DNA of 21,110 nucleotides. Source: Phlegmacium glaucopus. Its lineage: Eukaryota > Basidiomycota > Agaricomycetes > Agaricales > Cortinariaceae. Below are positions 9,287-18,499 of this stretch, piece by piece. Under the pieces are notes generated by a model. That model worked only from the letters and a program-made list of their open reading frames with translations. It made no database searches and was not told where the DNA came from. The first letter of the stretch is position 1. Each line of letters begins with the position of its first letter. Both the position numbers and the translations under genes were made by a program. The stretch covers positions 430,358 through 451,467 of the forward strand of contig MU129987.1 in NCBI GenBank assembly GCA_015039465.1. The letters run 5' to 3'.

Positions 9287-9584
9287 TGTTGAAATTGTGC
9301 GAGTATCATTCCATTGATTGTTATTTATCTTATCATTCCTTTTATCTTTTGTTTGAGTTATTTCTTATATTACATAATCACGTTCTTTAGTCATGGAGTT
9401 TTGTTTACTACAAGTCTCAACTTTTATCAAAAAGGTTGAGACGTGATTCGTTTATTCATTTAATACTACTTCTAATAATCACCTAGTTACAGTTCAACTG
9501 TTCTAGTTACAATAATTAATCAAACTTTTATCAAAAAGGTTGAGACTTACAGTTCAACTGTTCTAGCTGTGAATTATTCCAACA
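9287..9584 (+). repeat. Copia 3' LTR (298 bp)
   Basis: Begins TGTTGAAATT and ends TTCCAACA. It lacks five bases relative to the 5' LTR in the GACGTGA...TTTATTC segment. Differences such as CCGTTG/CCATTG, TTCGAG/TTTGAG and CACGG/CATGG lie at CpG. Confidence 0.96.
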
Positions 9585-9589
9585 TATCA
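9585..9589. repeat. 5-bp target site duplication, right (TATCA)
   Basis: Matches 4472-4476 exactly. Confidence 0.9.
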
Positions 9590-9942
9590 GGATGTGTAGG
9601 GATTTGTGGAAGTCTGATGGATGTGCTTGGCTGAGTCAGCTCCGCGTTCCGAGTTCACATGTGGCTTATATAATGCTTATATAAGTGGCCAAAGGTCGAG
9701 AGCTCAAAAAACCAAAAACCTTGCAAGCATGTGGAAAAGATGTTCTGAGCAAGTTTTGAGCATTTTGACACTTACAGAAAAAATAATAATTTATAAGCCT
9801 TACTACTTGACAGGGATGTATTATTTTTTAATTATGAAACCTGAGGATGCTTGGGGAGCATCTAAACTGTACTTCCCTGGTCTCCACTTGTGGAATATAT
9901 GTGTTGTGGAAGCAGAGTAAAGAGTCCAAGGACATATGTTTT
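9590..9942. other. Right internal part of the split TIR element
   Basis: Non-coding in appearance. A 99-codon open frame (9621-9920, plus) has no recognisable motif and is preceded by ordinary AT-rich sequence; I do not call it a gene. Confidence 0.45.
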
Positions 9943-9997
9943 TGCTTACATAAACAGGTGCTGGATTAAAGCATCGCCTATCTTAATAATATAGCAA
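9943..9997 (-). repeat. Right terminal inverted repeat of the split element
   Basis: Its reverse complement runs from TTGCTATATTATTAAGATAGG-like sequence to TTTATGTAAGCA, matching 4235-4284. Confidence 0.65.
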
Positions 9998-10022
9998 CTA
10001 GCAAATGGCTAAGTAGGGAAAG

Positions 10023-10168
10023 GTGAAACAGAAATGTAAAATGCAGGTCAAAGCAGAGTCACATGGGTCCGGTAATTTGGTAATGAAACATAGGAGATAA
10101 GGGCCAAATAAAAGGAGACAAGATAAAAATAAAGGTGATGAGTAATAAAGTCACCTGAGTGGCCTTCA
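10023..10168. repeat. Interspersed repeat R1, partial copy C
   Basis: From GTGAAACAG.AATGTAAAATG through GTCACATGGGTCC, AATAAAGGTGATGAGTAA to GTCACCTGAGTGGCC it follows R1 copy B (13880-14003) with one inserted stretch. The remainder of R1 is missing; a 10-bp minisatellite lies shortly after. Confidence 0.75.
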
Positions 10169-10238
10169 TTGGAGTTGTGTTTAAAGATTGCGGGAACAGC
10201 TGGCAACTGTGGATGATAATGTGAATGTTGGTGATGAC

Positions 10239-10389
10239 TGCAAGTATCTGTGATGATATGTGAGTATTCTGTGATGATCTGTGAGTATGTGTGATGATGT
10301 GCAATGATGTGCAATGATCTGAAATGACCTGCAATGACCTGCAAGTATCCACAATGATATGTGAGCATCCGCAAGTATCTGTGAGCATT
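10239..10389 (+). repeat. 10-bp minisatellite (about 15 units)
   Basis: Units such as TGTGATGATC, TGTGAGTATG, TGCAATGATG, TGCAAGTATC and TGTGAGCATC follow each other in near-perfect 10-bp register, with one 11-bp unit at 10259-10269. Bases 1-2 (TG) and 7-8 (AT or AC) are the most constant. Confidence 0.85.
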
Positions 10390-11760
10390 GTAGGGAAGAC
10401 GAGCCAGCTACGTGAGGCCATAGTTATGATACATTTTCTTTCTTTCTTCTGTTTTTCTGTTATTTCACTTAATTACTAAACTTGGACAATGCATAGGTAG
10501 CTCATAGATAGCTCATAGATCATGGACAAAGCAAGGTGGCCTGCGGCCTCTTTCCCTTTCCGTATTGTAGAATTGTGGCACCATGATGCTCTCTAGGCCA
10601 CCATGCCACACTTTTGTAGTATAAAACTCTTAGAATTACAGACCAAAATTATCATTATCTTTTTACCAACTCTTAATCATCTATCTAAGTCTAAAGACTC
10701 TATCCCCTTTCAAAACTCATATCAATCACTACAGCATCTGCAAGTATACTGCAAAGGTTGTGAAACTGCAAAAATGGTGTGTTTACATCCATAGATGTCT
10801 CCTGGGTCCTATCACTGTTATTGTTACCACTCCAATTCACAATTTTGTTCTAGCTGTTGGTACTGTTGACACCACTGATATTCCATTCACTGATGCTGTA
10901 TAAAAAGATATTGAGTAGAAAATTAAGGGACAGTGGGTGATGAAAAGATTGTAGCTAAAAGTTGCTGCATATTAGTACACTCTTTTGGAATTATTGATCC
11001 AAATGGCATCAGAATGGTATCATATTGCGTGATCATCTATTAATACCAGCCTAATAATTGGAATGGACTCAGTAGCTACGTAGTCACAGGCATTTTGTAT
11101 TTATATAGTTGCTGTATGAGGTGAAATCCTTATTGGCTTATACAAGTACAGCTGGTATTCACCACTTGGTTTGAATTGTCTAAGCTTGTATCTTAATCAT
11201 TCTCTCCATTTTATCTGTCTTATAATCTGACAATATCCACCTTTTGGATTAAATTCAACACACTCTGCCTCCATAGCCACTGCTGCTGAACATGGGATTG
11301 TAGTTTGGTTTGCACCCCATTTTTATGTTCATAATTTCCATTTCCTGAAGTTGTTAGGTTGACCCTTGAGCTGATTACTCTTGTCAATCAAAAAGGTGGA
11401 GGTTGTTGGTGTGTGGTGAAAGAATGAACCAGATGGTTCTGAAGTCTGGAGGTTCCATAGTAAGCAAGGCGAGTCCAGGAAATTTCCATTACTGCTAGGG
11501 AATGTCATGGGTTTATGAACCTGTACAGGTTGGTACCATGGGTGCCTGCGGGCATGGGCATGGGTTGCAACTTTGTAACCCCTGAGTTGGTGTGATTAAG
11601 TTACCTGCAGTTGATTTACTACCACACATTGCCCCCTTGTTGTTGTAAATAATAAATTAATAATTATAATGTATGCTCCCTGTTGGTTTTGGATGTGTAC
11701 CTATCCACAGGTAGGTTATATACCTGGAAAAACCTGCACCTGTACTTGTCAAAACCTGCT
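10390..11760. other. Gene-free interval
   Basis: AT-rich sequence without a coding frame I can support. Frames between 10800 and 11000 read like old coding DNA broken by stops, but no domain is recognisable. A perfect 14-bp palindrome, AACCTGTACAGGTT, lies at 11518-11531, and ACCTG/CAGGT words cluster at 11700-11760. Confidence 0.5.
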
Positions 11761-11900
11761 GATACACTGTCAGTATTCTAGGTGCTGTACCAACTGAGGG
11801 TGTGATGCGGCTTGGGGCTTCAGTGGCCTAAACACTGAGTCAAGTGTATGCAGAAAGGCTCCAACAAGGTAGGGTGACAAGATATGAGATGAGTGAAACA

Positions 11901-12014
11901 AGGAGTGATGAAATGACAAAGGAGTGATAAAATGACAAAGGGGTGATGAAGTAACAAAGGAGTGATGAAATGACAAAGGGGTGATGAAGTAACAAAAGAG
12001 TGATGCAGTGACAA
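11901..12014 (+). repeat. 19-bp minisatellite, six units
   Basis: Six units of the type AGGAGTGATGAAATGACAA fill exactly 114 bp. Variants alternate between GAAATGACAA and GAAGTAACAA. The reverse complement resembles the 20-bp array at 14835-14894. Confidence 0.9.
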
Positions 12015-12145
12015 AGTATAGTCACTTTATGGGTGACTTGCAGTAAAAATGCAATGAAACGAGGGCAAACAATGAGAGAGATGATGACAAGACTTAATTC
12101 TAAACTCTGGGGAGAGAGGCAAATACTTTCTTCTTGTTTTGTGTT

Positions 12146-12334
12146 AAGTTTAAGCAAAGGTGTAACATCGGAGTAATTCTGGAACAGAACCAGAACAAGT
12201 AACAGAAAGGACTTTGGCCTCAGTGTATGTGCTGTGCTGCACAGATCCTATAGTGTCCTGATCTCGGAACTGGAAGAGAAAGGAATAAGATGGAAGCCTC
12301 AGTGACTTAGAGGACAAAAAAGCTGAACTTTACA
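12146..12334 (-). repeat. LTR-like family R2, partial copy 1
   Basis: Aligns with 15283-15470: GTTAAG..TTAAGCAAAGG, GGCCTCAG.GTATGTGCTGTGC, GTGTCCTGAT.TCGGAAC and CCTCAGTGACTTAGAGGA. Most CpG sites of the 15272 copy are TG or CA here. On the minus strand it starts TGTAAAG directly after GTGGGGGAG, as an LTR would after a polypurine tract. Confidence 0.7.
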
Positions 12335-12425
12335 CTCCCCCACGTCTTCCTCCAGGAATCCGCCCGGACTGCCCGGAATCCTGGAGGAATCCTCCAGGAA
12401 TCCAGGAATTCCTGGTAAATGAGAA
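12335..12425. repeat. R3 CCAGGAATCC array, copy 1, with PPT-like edge
   Basis: CCCCCACGTCTTCC at the left edge is followed by interleaved CCAGGAATCC and GGAATCCTGGAGG words, ending GGAATTCCTGG. The edge motif recurs at 18112-18126. Read on the minus strand it is GGAAGACGTGGGGG, purine-rich as a polypurine tract. Confidence 0.65.
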
Positions 12426-12841
12426 TATTCCTCACGGTATAAATCGTTGTTTGTGTTGTTATAAAACACCAACCAGAGGGAACTGGACCAGACTTTAGGT
12501 CAGAATATCCCCCTGTGTTCGTTTAGGGAAGGTATAACCAGAGACTAGTAAGCACACTTGGTTAAGAGGGAGTAGAGGAGGATGAGGATGAATATGAAAG
12601 GTGACTGAGGGTGGACAGTTAAGGACTGAAAAAGCGAACTCAGGGGTTAAGGAAGAGGATGAGGAAGAATAAGAGGGAGTCTTCAGCAAGACTATAGTAA
12701 TTGACAGTGGGGATAGATTGACAGTTAAAGGCAGAAAAAGCGAACTTGAGGAAGGAATTCACTGGAATTCCACTGAGATGATGATTGTTGGGGGGTAAGA
12801 ATGAATTGAACTAAACTACCTATCCTGGTACAAAAGAGCAG

Positions 12842-12849
12842 TATTTATA
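12842..12849 (-). promoter_or_regulatory. TATA-like box inside R4
   Basis: On the minus strand the sequence reads TTAGGGTATAAATACTGCTC, a good match to a core TATA element. No transcript start or gene is identified downstream. Confidence 0.35.
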
Positions 12850-13512
12850 CCCTAAGGATGAGGCTATGTAAAACAAATAAAATAAAAAAGGAGTACGCGC
12901 TGTCAGAAGAGGAATGAAGAAAGGACAGCTGCGAGAAGAAAAGAACAATGGAAAAGAAAAAGGAACAGTAAAAGAATCTGCAAAGTGTCAAAGTGCGAGA
13001 GAAAAGAAGAGAAGGCAGTGTACATAGTCCAATAGCAAAAATATATCGACTCCATAGGCGTGTGGTCATGTCAAAAATATGAAAGGTCCTGAGTCAACAC
13101 TTGAAAGGCACAGCCTTGTTCCCAAGAAAACACTACTTGCCCATGGTCCCATGTCGCACAGCCTTGATAACACTTGACACACTGCGAGAATAATCCTCTG
13201 CTGCTGATTCATCTGCAATTCCTGCTTAGTCGTGATCCTCCTGGACTTCCTAAATTGTCATAAAGAGGGTGGGAAGGCTTCAGGTACCGCGTGAATGATG
13301 GTTTTGGCAGTGAATGATAAGATAAGAGGTAGATGAGTGAGGATAGGGGACTGAGTGAGATCCAGGAGTGAGGGATGGCAAGATAGATGGCTGAGGGGAA
13401 GACTTGTGGGTCCATAGCCACAACAACAATGACAAAGCCTTGTACATAATGGGAGATGTAGTTGATGCGTCCATAAAGGGGCCGTTCTTGAAATGATGGA
13501 CCAAGGATACGA

Positions 13513-13764
13513 TCAAATGCGAGCCGATGACTGATGCGAATAGTAGATTGATTGCTTTGCTGGATCACTAGCCAAGGAACAAACGGATGGTATATGCTTA
13601 GGAGCATGTCGATAGTGAAAACAATGGAGAGCATAGTGTGAGACATTGAGAATATGATGAGCGATGAGGATGTTATCGTTGAACGAATGATTTTGTTGAC
13701 CAGGAACACGATTCAGGGCTGCTTCCAGAATAGGTAAGTGAATTTGAAGTCCGCTTATTTTCAT
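13513..13764 (-). CDS. Hypothetical 83-aa ORF in R4 (left arm)
   Basis: Starts MKISGLQIHLPILEAALNRV and includes NVSHYALHCFHYRHAPKH. It is preceded in frame by a stop shortly upstream and ends SSARI. The right-arm copy (19693-19944) differs at one residue. Near identity of the two arms means conservation says nothing about coding. No domain, signal peptide or membrane segment is evident. It may be a fragment of a decayed transposon protein or non-coding. Confidence 0.2.
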   Translation of the reverse strand: MKISGLQIHLPILEAALNRVPGQQNHSFNDNILIAHHILNVSHYALHCFHYRHAPKHIPSVCSLASDPAKQSIYYSHQSSARI

Positions 13765-13826
13765 GATGGCGACTTTTAAGCTTTCTTCTCACGCTACCAA
13801 TCAGTATTGGTGCGCGATATCGCCTC

Positions 13827-14473
13827 CTACTTGCTACAGGTACTTAATACAAGAGTAATAAACTAACCAGGTGCGGATATGTGAAACAGTAATGTAAAAT
13901 GTGAGCTAATGCGAAGTCACATGGGTCCAGTAGTTTGGTAACGAAGGGATAGGAGATAAAGTAAAAATAAAGGTGATGAGTAAGGAGGTCAGTTGAATGA
14001 CCTCCTGTTTCGAAAGAATGGTAAAAATATATATATGGAAAGATGAAAGAAAGTACATGCAAAACAACACAGACCATGATAATACCAATGAAAAGGATGC
14101 TCGGAGAGGTAAGGAATGTGTATGCAAAACCATGAAAGACCGCGAGATTAGAGAGTGGCTGTGCGAAGGTGTGGTTGCGAAGGAATCAAATGGTTAAGTC
14201 CAATATTGACTGAGGGAACTGAAGATATGTCGAAATATGAAGTGCGAAGAGGAATTAGGGTGCTTTGGATAGTCATGAAGGTTGTAGAAGTGATGTGCGA
14301 AGGTTATGCGAGTACTATATCATGTTTATGTGAGGTGCGAAGGATATGCGAGAACCATGAGTGAGAGTGCAAATGAGGTTGGTACCCGCGAGGCATCCGT
14401 GTATACTGCGAAGTTGTTAAATCGCAAAAATAACCAGTTTACAAACCTAGAGGTTATATGGATCCTATCACCG
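13827..14473. repeat. Interspersed repeat R1, copy B
   Basis: Second long copy of the family at 3381-4014, in the same orientation and ending at the same GGATCCTATCACCG. It begins right at the edge of the R4 left arm. TGCGAAG or TGCGAG occurs about eight times in 14155-14415. Confidence 0.8.
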
Positions 14474-15271
14474 TTGGACAATGGTATTGCCATAAATGGG
14501 ATAGAAAAAAATGCCACAAATTATTTTAGGCGTACAATGGCTCTACAGGTAGCCTCTCACTTGTATAAATAGTAGTCGTATATACTCTACAAAAATCAGT
14601 TGCCTAGTACCCCAACTCACCAGGAAGTCCAGTCAAAGCTTAGTTTTTCATTCATTCTCACAGAGCTCAGAAGCGAGCTCTACTTATTTTATCTACCAAA
14701 ACAGAACAGCCAAAAACACACAAATCTCACTTAAACTATTGGAGGACAGGGTCCCCAACTCTCTCACATACTAAAAATAAACAAATTCTAATGTAGTACC
14801 GACTACTCACCTACAACCCATTTTGTCACTACATCACCCCTCTCATCACTATGTTGCCCCTCTCATTGCTACATTGCCCCTCCCATTGCTATGTCACTTC
14901 CTCAGTGGCTCCTAGAGTATCCCCTTTCGTCGCTGCATTGCCCTTTCATCCAGTCCTTTCCACCCTGTTCACCATCTTCATCATTACCCATTTTCCTAAA
15001 AGTCACCCATGCTGCACATCACTTTGCTTCTTTTGATTTCCTATCATTCATACTTTTATGCACCATGCCCAAATCATGTTCGCATCATTTTACTGTTACC
15101 TAGCTACCAGTTATTCTCCATGCTCCTTTTATCTTATAGTGCAACTTTTCATATTTTCTCACTTAACTCCTTATGTGTTGATGCTATTTACTCCACACAC
15201 CTTGTGCTTCATTTCCCCATTTATTCCAATCACCTTTACTATAAAAAAACCCATGTAACTTAGTTACAAAA
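14474..15271. other. Gene-free interval, C/T-rich on the plus strand
   Basis: Open frames here are long only because the strand is pyrimidine-rich; none has a recognisable motif. The 20-bp minisatellite is annotated separately. A palindromic GAGCTCAGAAGCGAGCTC lies near 14664. Confidence 0.5.
14835..14894 (+). repeat. 20-bp minisatellite, three units
   Basis: CACCCCTCTCATCACTATGT, TGCCCCTCTCATTGCTACAT and TGCCCCTCCCATTGCTATGT are adjacent, with a partial unit before. Read on the other strand the unit resembles the 19-bp repeat at 11901. Confidence 0.85.
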
Positions 15272-15856
15272 TGTTACATTCTGTTAAGTTTTAAGCAAAG
15301 GAGAAGTCACGTCGGAGTTACTCCGGAACGGAACCGGAACAGTAACCCGGAAAGGACGTTGGCCTCAGCGTATGTGCTGTGCCGCCCAGCTCCTAAGGTG
15401 TCCTGATTTCGGAACGGAAGAATAAAGTAACAAGTCGGAAGACCTCAGTGACTTAGAGGAAAAACAAGAGGAGGGGAACTAAGTTGATATTCGAACTAAG
15501 GGAAAACATACAAGTTCGAGTACTTTAAATATAAAAGGAATTGCAACCGAAATATAGAATATAAATATAAGTGCTGCGTTCTGCTCCCGGAAAGGTCCTG
15601 CATTCTTGGGTGAATAATCCATGGCTGGTGTGCTGACTGATGATGGGAAAGATGATGACAAAGAATAGTGGTAGTGGCGAAGAAGTGATAACGGGTTTGG
15701 AGTATAGTCGGAGGAACCGGAATGTCACGGAGAAGTCTCGGAGTTGAACATAGGAAGAGTAGTTCGGGATATAAGGGAAGGCACTGTACGGAGTACGGAC
15801 TACCGGAAACAGCTCCGACGGAGCTAGACCGGAGTAACGTATGACGGAATGTAACA
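15272..15856 (-). repeat. LTR-like family R2, full-length copy (585 bp)
   Basis: Ends are TGTTACATTC and GAATGTAACA, a perfect 10-bp terminal inverted repeat with TG...CA, as in LTRs. Four other copies or fragments lie in the window. It is CpG-rich (ACTCCGGAACGGAACCGG), so probably the least decayed. Flanks show no target duplication. It could be a solo LTR or a small TIR element; no PBS or PPT adjoins it. Minus-strand open frames inside it are not called as genes. Confidence 0.75.
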
Positions 15857-15998
15857 CATTCCGTTATACAGTTACTCCGGTCCAGCTCTGTCAGAGTTGT
15901 CTCTGGTAGTCCATACTCTGTTCCAGTACTTTCCCTTGTATCCGGATCTACTCTTCCTACATCCAACTCCAAGACTTCTCCATATCATTCTGGTGATA
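15853..15998 (+). repeat. R2 fragment, inverted, head-to-head with the full copy
   Basis: ACATTCCGTTATACAGTTACTCCGG-like sequence onward is the reverse complement of 15715-15856, down to GACTTCTCC. The pair makes a near-palindrome centred at about 15854. CpG sites of the left arm are often TG or CA here. Confidence 0.8.
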
Positions 15999-16446
15999 TG
16001 ATTTAAATCTCCATAAGCATGGTTTTTGCAATTTTTATCTATTTCTTCAGCATAAATATTAATTAATGCACCAATAACTGGCTAATACAGCTGATAATAA
16101 ACAAGGGAATCAGAGTTGTCTACCCTACAACTGCTGATTAGACCTATTACTGTGTGACTTAAATGCATATAGTTAATAAGTGTGGTCAATAGACTATCAT
16201 TTGTTACACTACAAATTGCATGTCTGGATTAAAACCAATAAATCCATGAATATCCTTATAGACTTGGCACAGGAAAAGTTAAATAAACATTATTGGGTTA
16301 GCAAATGTCAAGGGGTGTGATTGTGGAGCAACAGAATATTATTAATAAATATTCAGGGGAAGGTTGGTGCCCTAGCAACAGTGGAAGCAGAATAACCAAG
16401 AGAGTGGAACCATGTGATTGTGTGGGAATCATGATGATTAAGGATA
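15999..16446. other. Gene-free AT-rich interval
   Basis: No coding frame, repeat of the listed families or RNA gene is visible. Confidence 0.5.
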
Positions 16447-17008
16447 GTGTTAAGCTCAAGAACTCTATTCCGGAGTATTGGATGGAGTTTGACCGGAATG
16501 GAACCATGGAACGGATAAGGACTACAGCCTCAGCTTATGTGCTGTGCTACCCTAAACCTTCATGTCCTAATTTCGGAGTATTAACAGAACAGAGCAGAAC
16601 CGGAAGTTGGAGGGACTTAGAAGAATAATAGGAGAGGGAAACTATGTTGATATTCGAACTGAGGAAAACATACAAGTTTTGAGTACTTAAATAATATAAG
16701 GAATAGCAACCGAAATATAGAATATAAATATAAGTGCTGCGTTCTGCTCCCAGAAAGGTCCTGCATTCTTGGGTGAATAATCCATGGCAGGTATGCTGAC
16801 TGATGGTGGGAAGGATGATGACAAAGAATAGTGGTAGTGGCGAAGAAGTGGTAACGGGTTTGGAGTATAGACGGAGGAACTGGAATGACACGGAAAAGTC
16901 TCGGAGAAGAGTTGTTCGGGATATAAGGGGAAGCACTGTACGGAGTATGGACTGCCAGAGACAACTCCGACGGAGCTGGACCGGAGTAATGTATGACGGA
17001 ATGTAACA
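16447..17008 (-). repeat. LTR-like family R2, copy 3
   Basis: Follows 15283-15856 closely, especially from TTGATATTCGAACT to the end GACGGAATGTAACA. The left TGTTACATTC end is not preserved. Several open frames on the minus strand mirror those in the 15272 copy with shifted starts, supporting a non-coding repeat. Confidence 0.8.
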
Positions 17009-17825
17009 GATAGGAGGAGTGCTGAACAATCATAAAGATTGTTTCCAGGCACAATAGGCACAGTTACCATCTGGGGCTAAAAATAGACAACCCCTATATT
17101 TTCAGGAACAATGAGTGCACATGGTGCCAGAACCAAAGTAAAGGTACCAGGAACCAGTATATCTATTTTTGGACATTATCTATTTTTAAATATCTCAAAT
17201 GTATAAAATACCTCCCAGGGTTTGTAAATAGTCAGAAAATTGGATTCTTTCTTTCCCCCCTCATTTGCAACCTAGTACAGCTCACTGTCTTAGACATTGA
17301 GCAAGAATACTTGTCTTTGAGATTTGGGTATTGAATACAGATCAGTTTCTCAGAGTGTTGGACTTGTTATAACAATTGTTGAATTGTTGTAAAAGTTGTG
17401 ATTGTGTTAAAGTCATAGCAGAAGTTTGAAACCTTCTTGTGTATGCAATTGTGTTGAAGTCATAGCAGAAGGAAGGAGTCTTCTAGTGTATGCAAATTGT
17501 GTTGAAGTTGTAACAAAGTCTTGGACTTTTGTGTACACAAGTTAAATCAATCAGTAAAGTCTCAGGAATTCTTTGACTGATTGTTGGTGCAAGCCATCAA
17601 TTGCAAAAATTGCAAAACCACTTAAAAGTTTGATCATCCTTGAATTGATCCAAATTATTGTTGTTATTGTGTGTACTAGTTGAAATGAAATTCAAAGTCT
17701 TGGAAAAGTTATACTTTCTAGAAAACCCAACTTGCATTATAAGATTGTATAAAGTATTGATTGAGTTATTGTTTTGAGTAGAGATTTTATAATCTTGAAA
17801 ATACACTTTTTTTCAACAACCTCTG
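17009..17825. other. AT-rich non-coding interval
   Basis: No recognisable gene. TATAAAATACC at about 17198 resembles a core promoter and is followed by T/C-rich sequence, so this may be another decayed LTR. A three-unit tandem repeat lies at 17401-17541. Confidence 0.45.
17401..17541 (+). repeat. 47-bp tandem repeat, three units
   Basis: Units start ATTGTGTTRAAGTCATAGCA at 17401 and 17448, and a more diverged unit starts near 17496. Each closes with a GTGTATGCA or GTGTACACA word. Confidence 0.85.
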
Positions 17826-18103
17826 TGTAGTTACATCACCGGCTCTTCCAACATTACTCCAAACCTATTACCACATCTTTGCCATAACAACTATTTCTTT
17901 GTTGTCACTTTCCCACTATCAGTCAGCACACCCGCTATGGATTATTCACCCAAGAATGCAGGACCTTCTGGGAGCAGAACACAGCACTTTATATTTATCT
18001 TTTATATTTCGGTTGCTATTCCTTTTATCACTTAAGTACTCGAAGCTTGTAAGTATTCCTCAGTTTCGAATATCAACTTAGTTTCCTCCTCTTTTTTGGA
18101 GGT
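17826..18103 (+). repeat. R2 fragment, inverted copy
   Basis: CAGTCAGCACACC, ATGGATTATTCACCCAAGAA, AGGACCTTCTGGGAGCAGAAC and TTTCGAATATCAACTTAGTT are the reverse complement of 15480-15680. The part before about 17910 is weakly similar. Confidence 0.75.
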
Positions 18104-18300
18104 CTTTACAATCCCCCACGTCTTCCTGGAGGAATCCTGGTGGATTCCTACCTATTCCGGGAGGATTCCTGGAGGATTCCTACCATTCCTGGTAGGAATA
18201 CCAGGATTCCGGGAGGAATTTTCTACCAGCCAATTCCCCCTGAAATTGACATTCCTGGCTCTTCCCAGTCCAGGAGGATTCCAGGTGGATTCCTGGTACT
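18104..18300. repeat. R3 array, copy 2, with PPT-like edge
   Basis: CTTTACAATCCCCCACGTCT is followed by GGAGGATTCCTGG and CCAGGATTCC words in both orientations. The edge motif matches 12328-12350. On the minus strand it reads GACGTGGGGGAT then TGTAAAG. Confidence 0.65.
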
Positions 18301-18453
18301 ACCATTATATATTATGTATTATTAATATTTAAAAGTAAAATACTAAAACATCAGTAATTCATACTATATATAGGTTAATTGTAATTCATATATTAAAGGT
18401 GGCAATGCCTTGCCGCCATTTAAATTTTGAATTTTGTTCAGGCCGCGAGGTGT

Positions 18454-18465
18454 GGTCACGTGACC
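18454..18465. promoter_or_regulatory. GGTCACGTGACC palindrome with tandem CACGTG boxes
   Basis: A perfect 12-bp palindrome containing CACGTG is followed at 18467 by a second CACGTG. This core is bound by fungal bHLH factors of the Cbf1/Pho4 type (established). No gene lies near enough to assign a target, so function is open. Confidence 0.35.
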
Positions 18466-18499
18466 GCACGTGACAATATTTCCCAAATCAACAAACATT

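Larger units (their letters stand above)
4477..9584 (+). mobile_element. Ty1/copia LTR retrotransposon, complete but inactivated
   Basis: Order: LTR, primer binding site, gag, protease-integrase-RT, RNase H, polypurine tract, LTR, flanked by TATCA. Integrase lies before reverse transcriptase, which is diagnostic of copia against gypsy. By my alignment the two LTRs differ by nine substitutions and one 5-bp indel (about 3%), four of the substitutions at CpG, so the insertion is not recent. The coding part has about ten stops and two frameshifts. Confidence 0.97.
4235..9997. mobile_element. Non-autonomous TIR element split by a copia insertion
   Basis: Imperfect terminal inverted repeats of about 50 bp lie at 4235-4284 and 9943-9997, sharing TAAGATAGG, CTTTAATCCAGCACC and TTATGTAAGCA. 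Without the copia element (4477-9584) and one copy of its TATCA duplication, the internal part would be about 550 bp. No transposase is encoded. The exact outer ends and superfamily are not resolved; no clear target duplication was seen. Confidence 0.6.
12435..13819 (-). repeat. Large inverted repeat R4, left arm
   Basis: Bases 13426-13819 are the reverse complement of 19638-20031 without gaps and almost without differences. Bases 12435-13425 match 20113-21110 only as the unreversed complement (see that entry). On the minus strand a TATA-like site lies at 12849-12842. At 13808-13819, exactly at the edge of the shared block, TGGTGCGCGATA resembles a tRNA 3'-end-complementary primer site, so an LTR origin is conceivable but unproven. 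Internal copies of an AGAAAAAGCGAACT-type motif are at about 12630 and 12735. Confidence 0.8.

Noticed and set aside
10239..10389. CRISPR-like array
   Set aside because: Units are 10 bp, contiguous and degenerate, without spacers; the 19-, 20- and 47-bp arrays are likewise plain tandem repeats.
13513..13764. Conserved coding gene inferred from the two R4 copies
   Set aside because: The arms are nearly identical throughout, so sameness of the ORF is not evidence of selection; kept only as a low-confidence ORF.
14851..15263. Overlapping plus-strand frames
   Set aside because: Low-complexity C/T-rich DNA; no motif, and three frames open at once.
15496..17070. Minus-strand frames of 110-160 codons in R2
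   Set aside because: Starts, lengths and frames differ between the copies and three overlapping frames are open at once, typical of a pyrimidine-rich LTR-like repeat.
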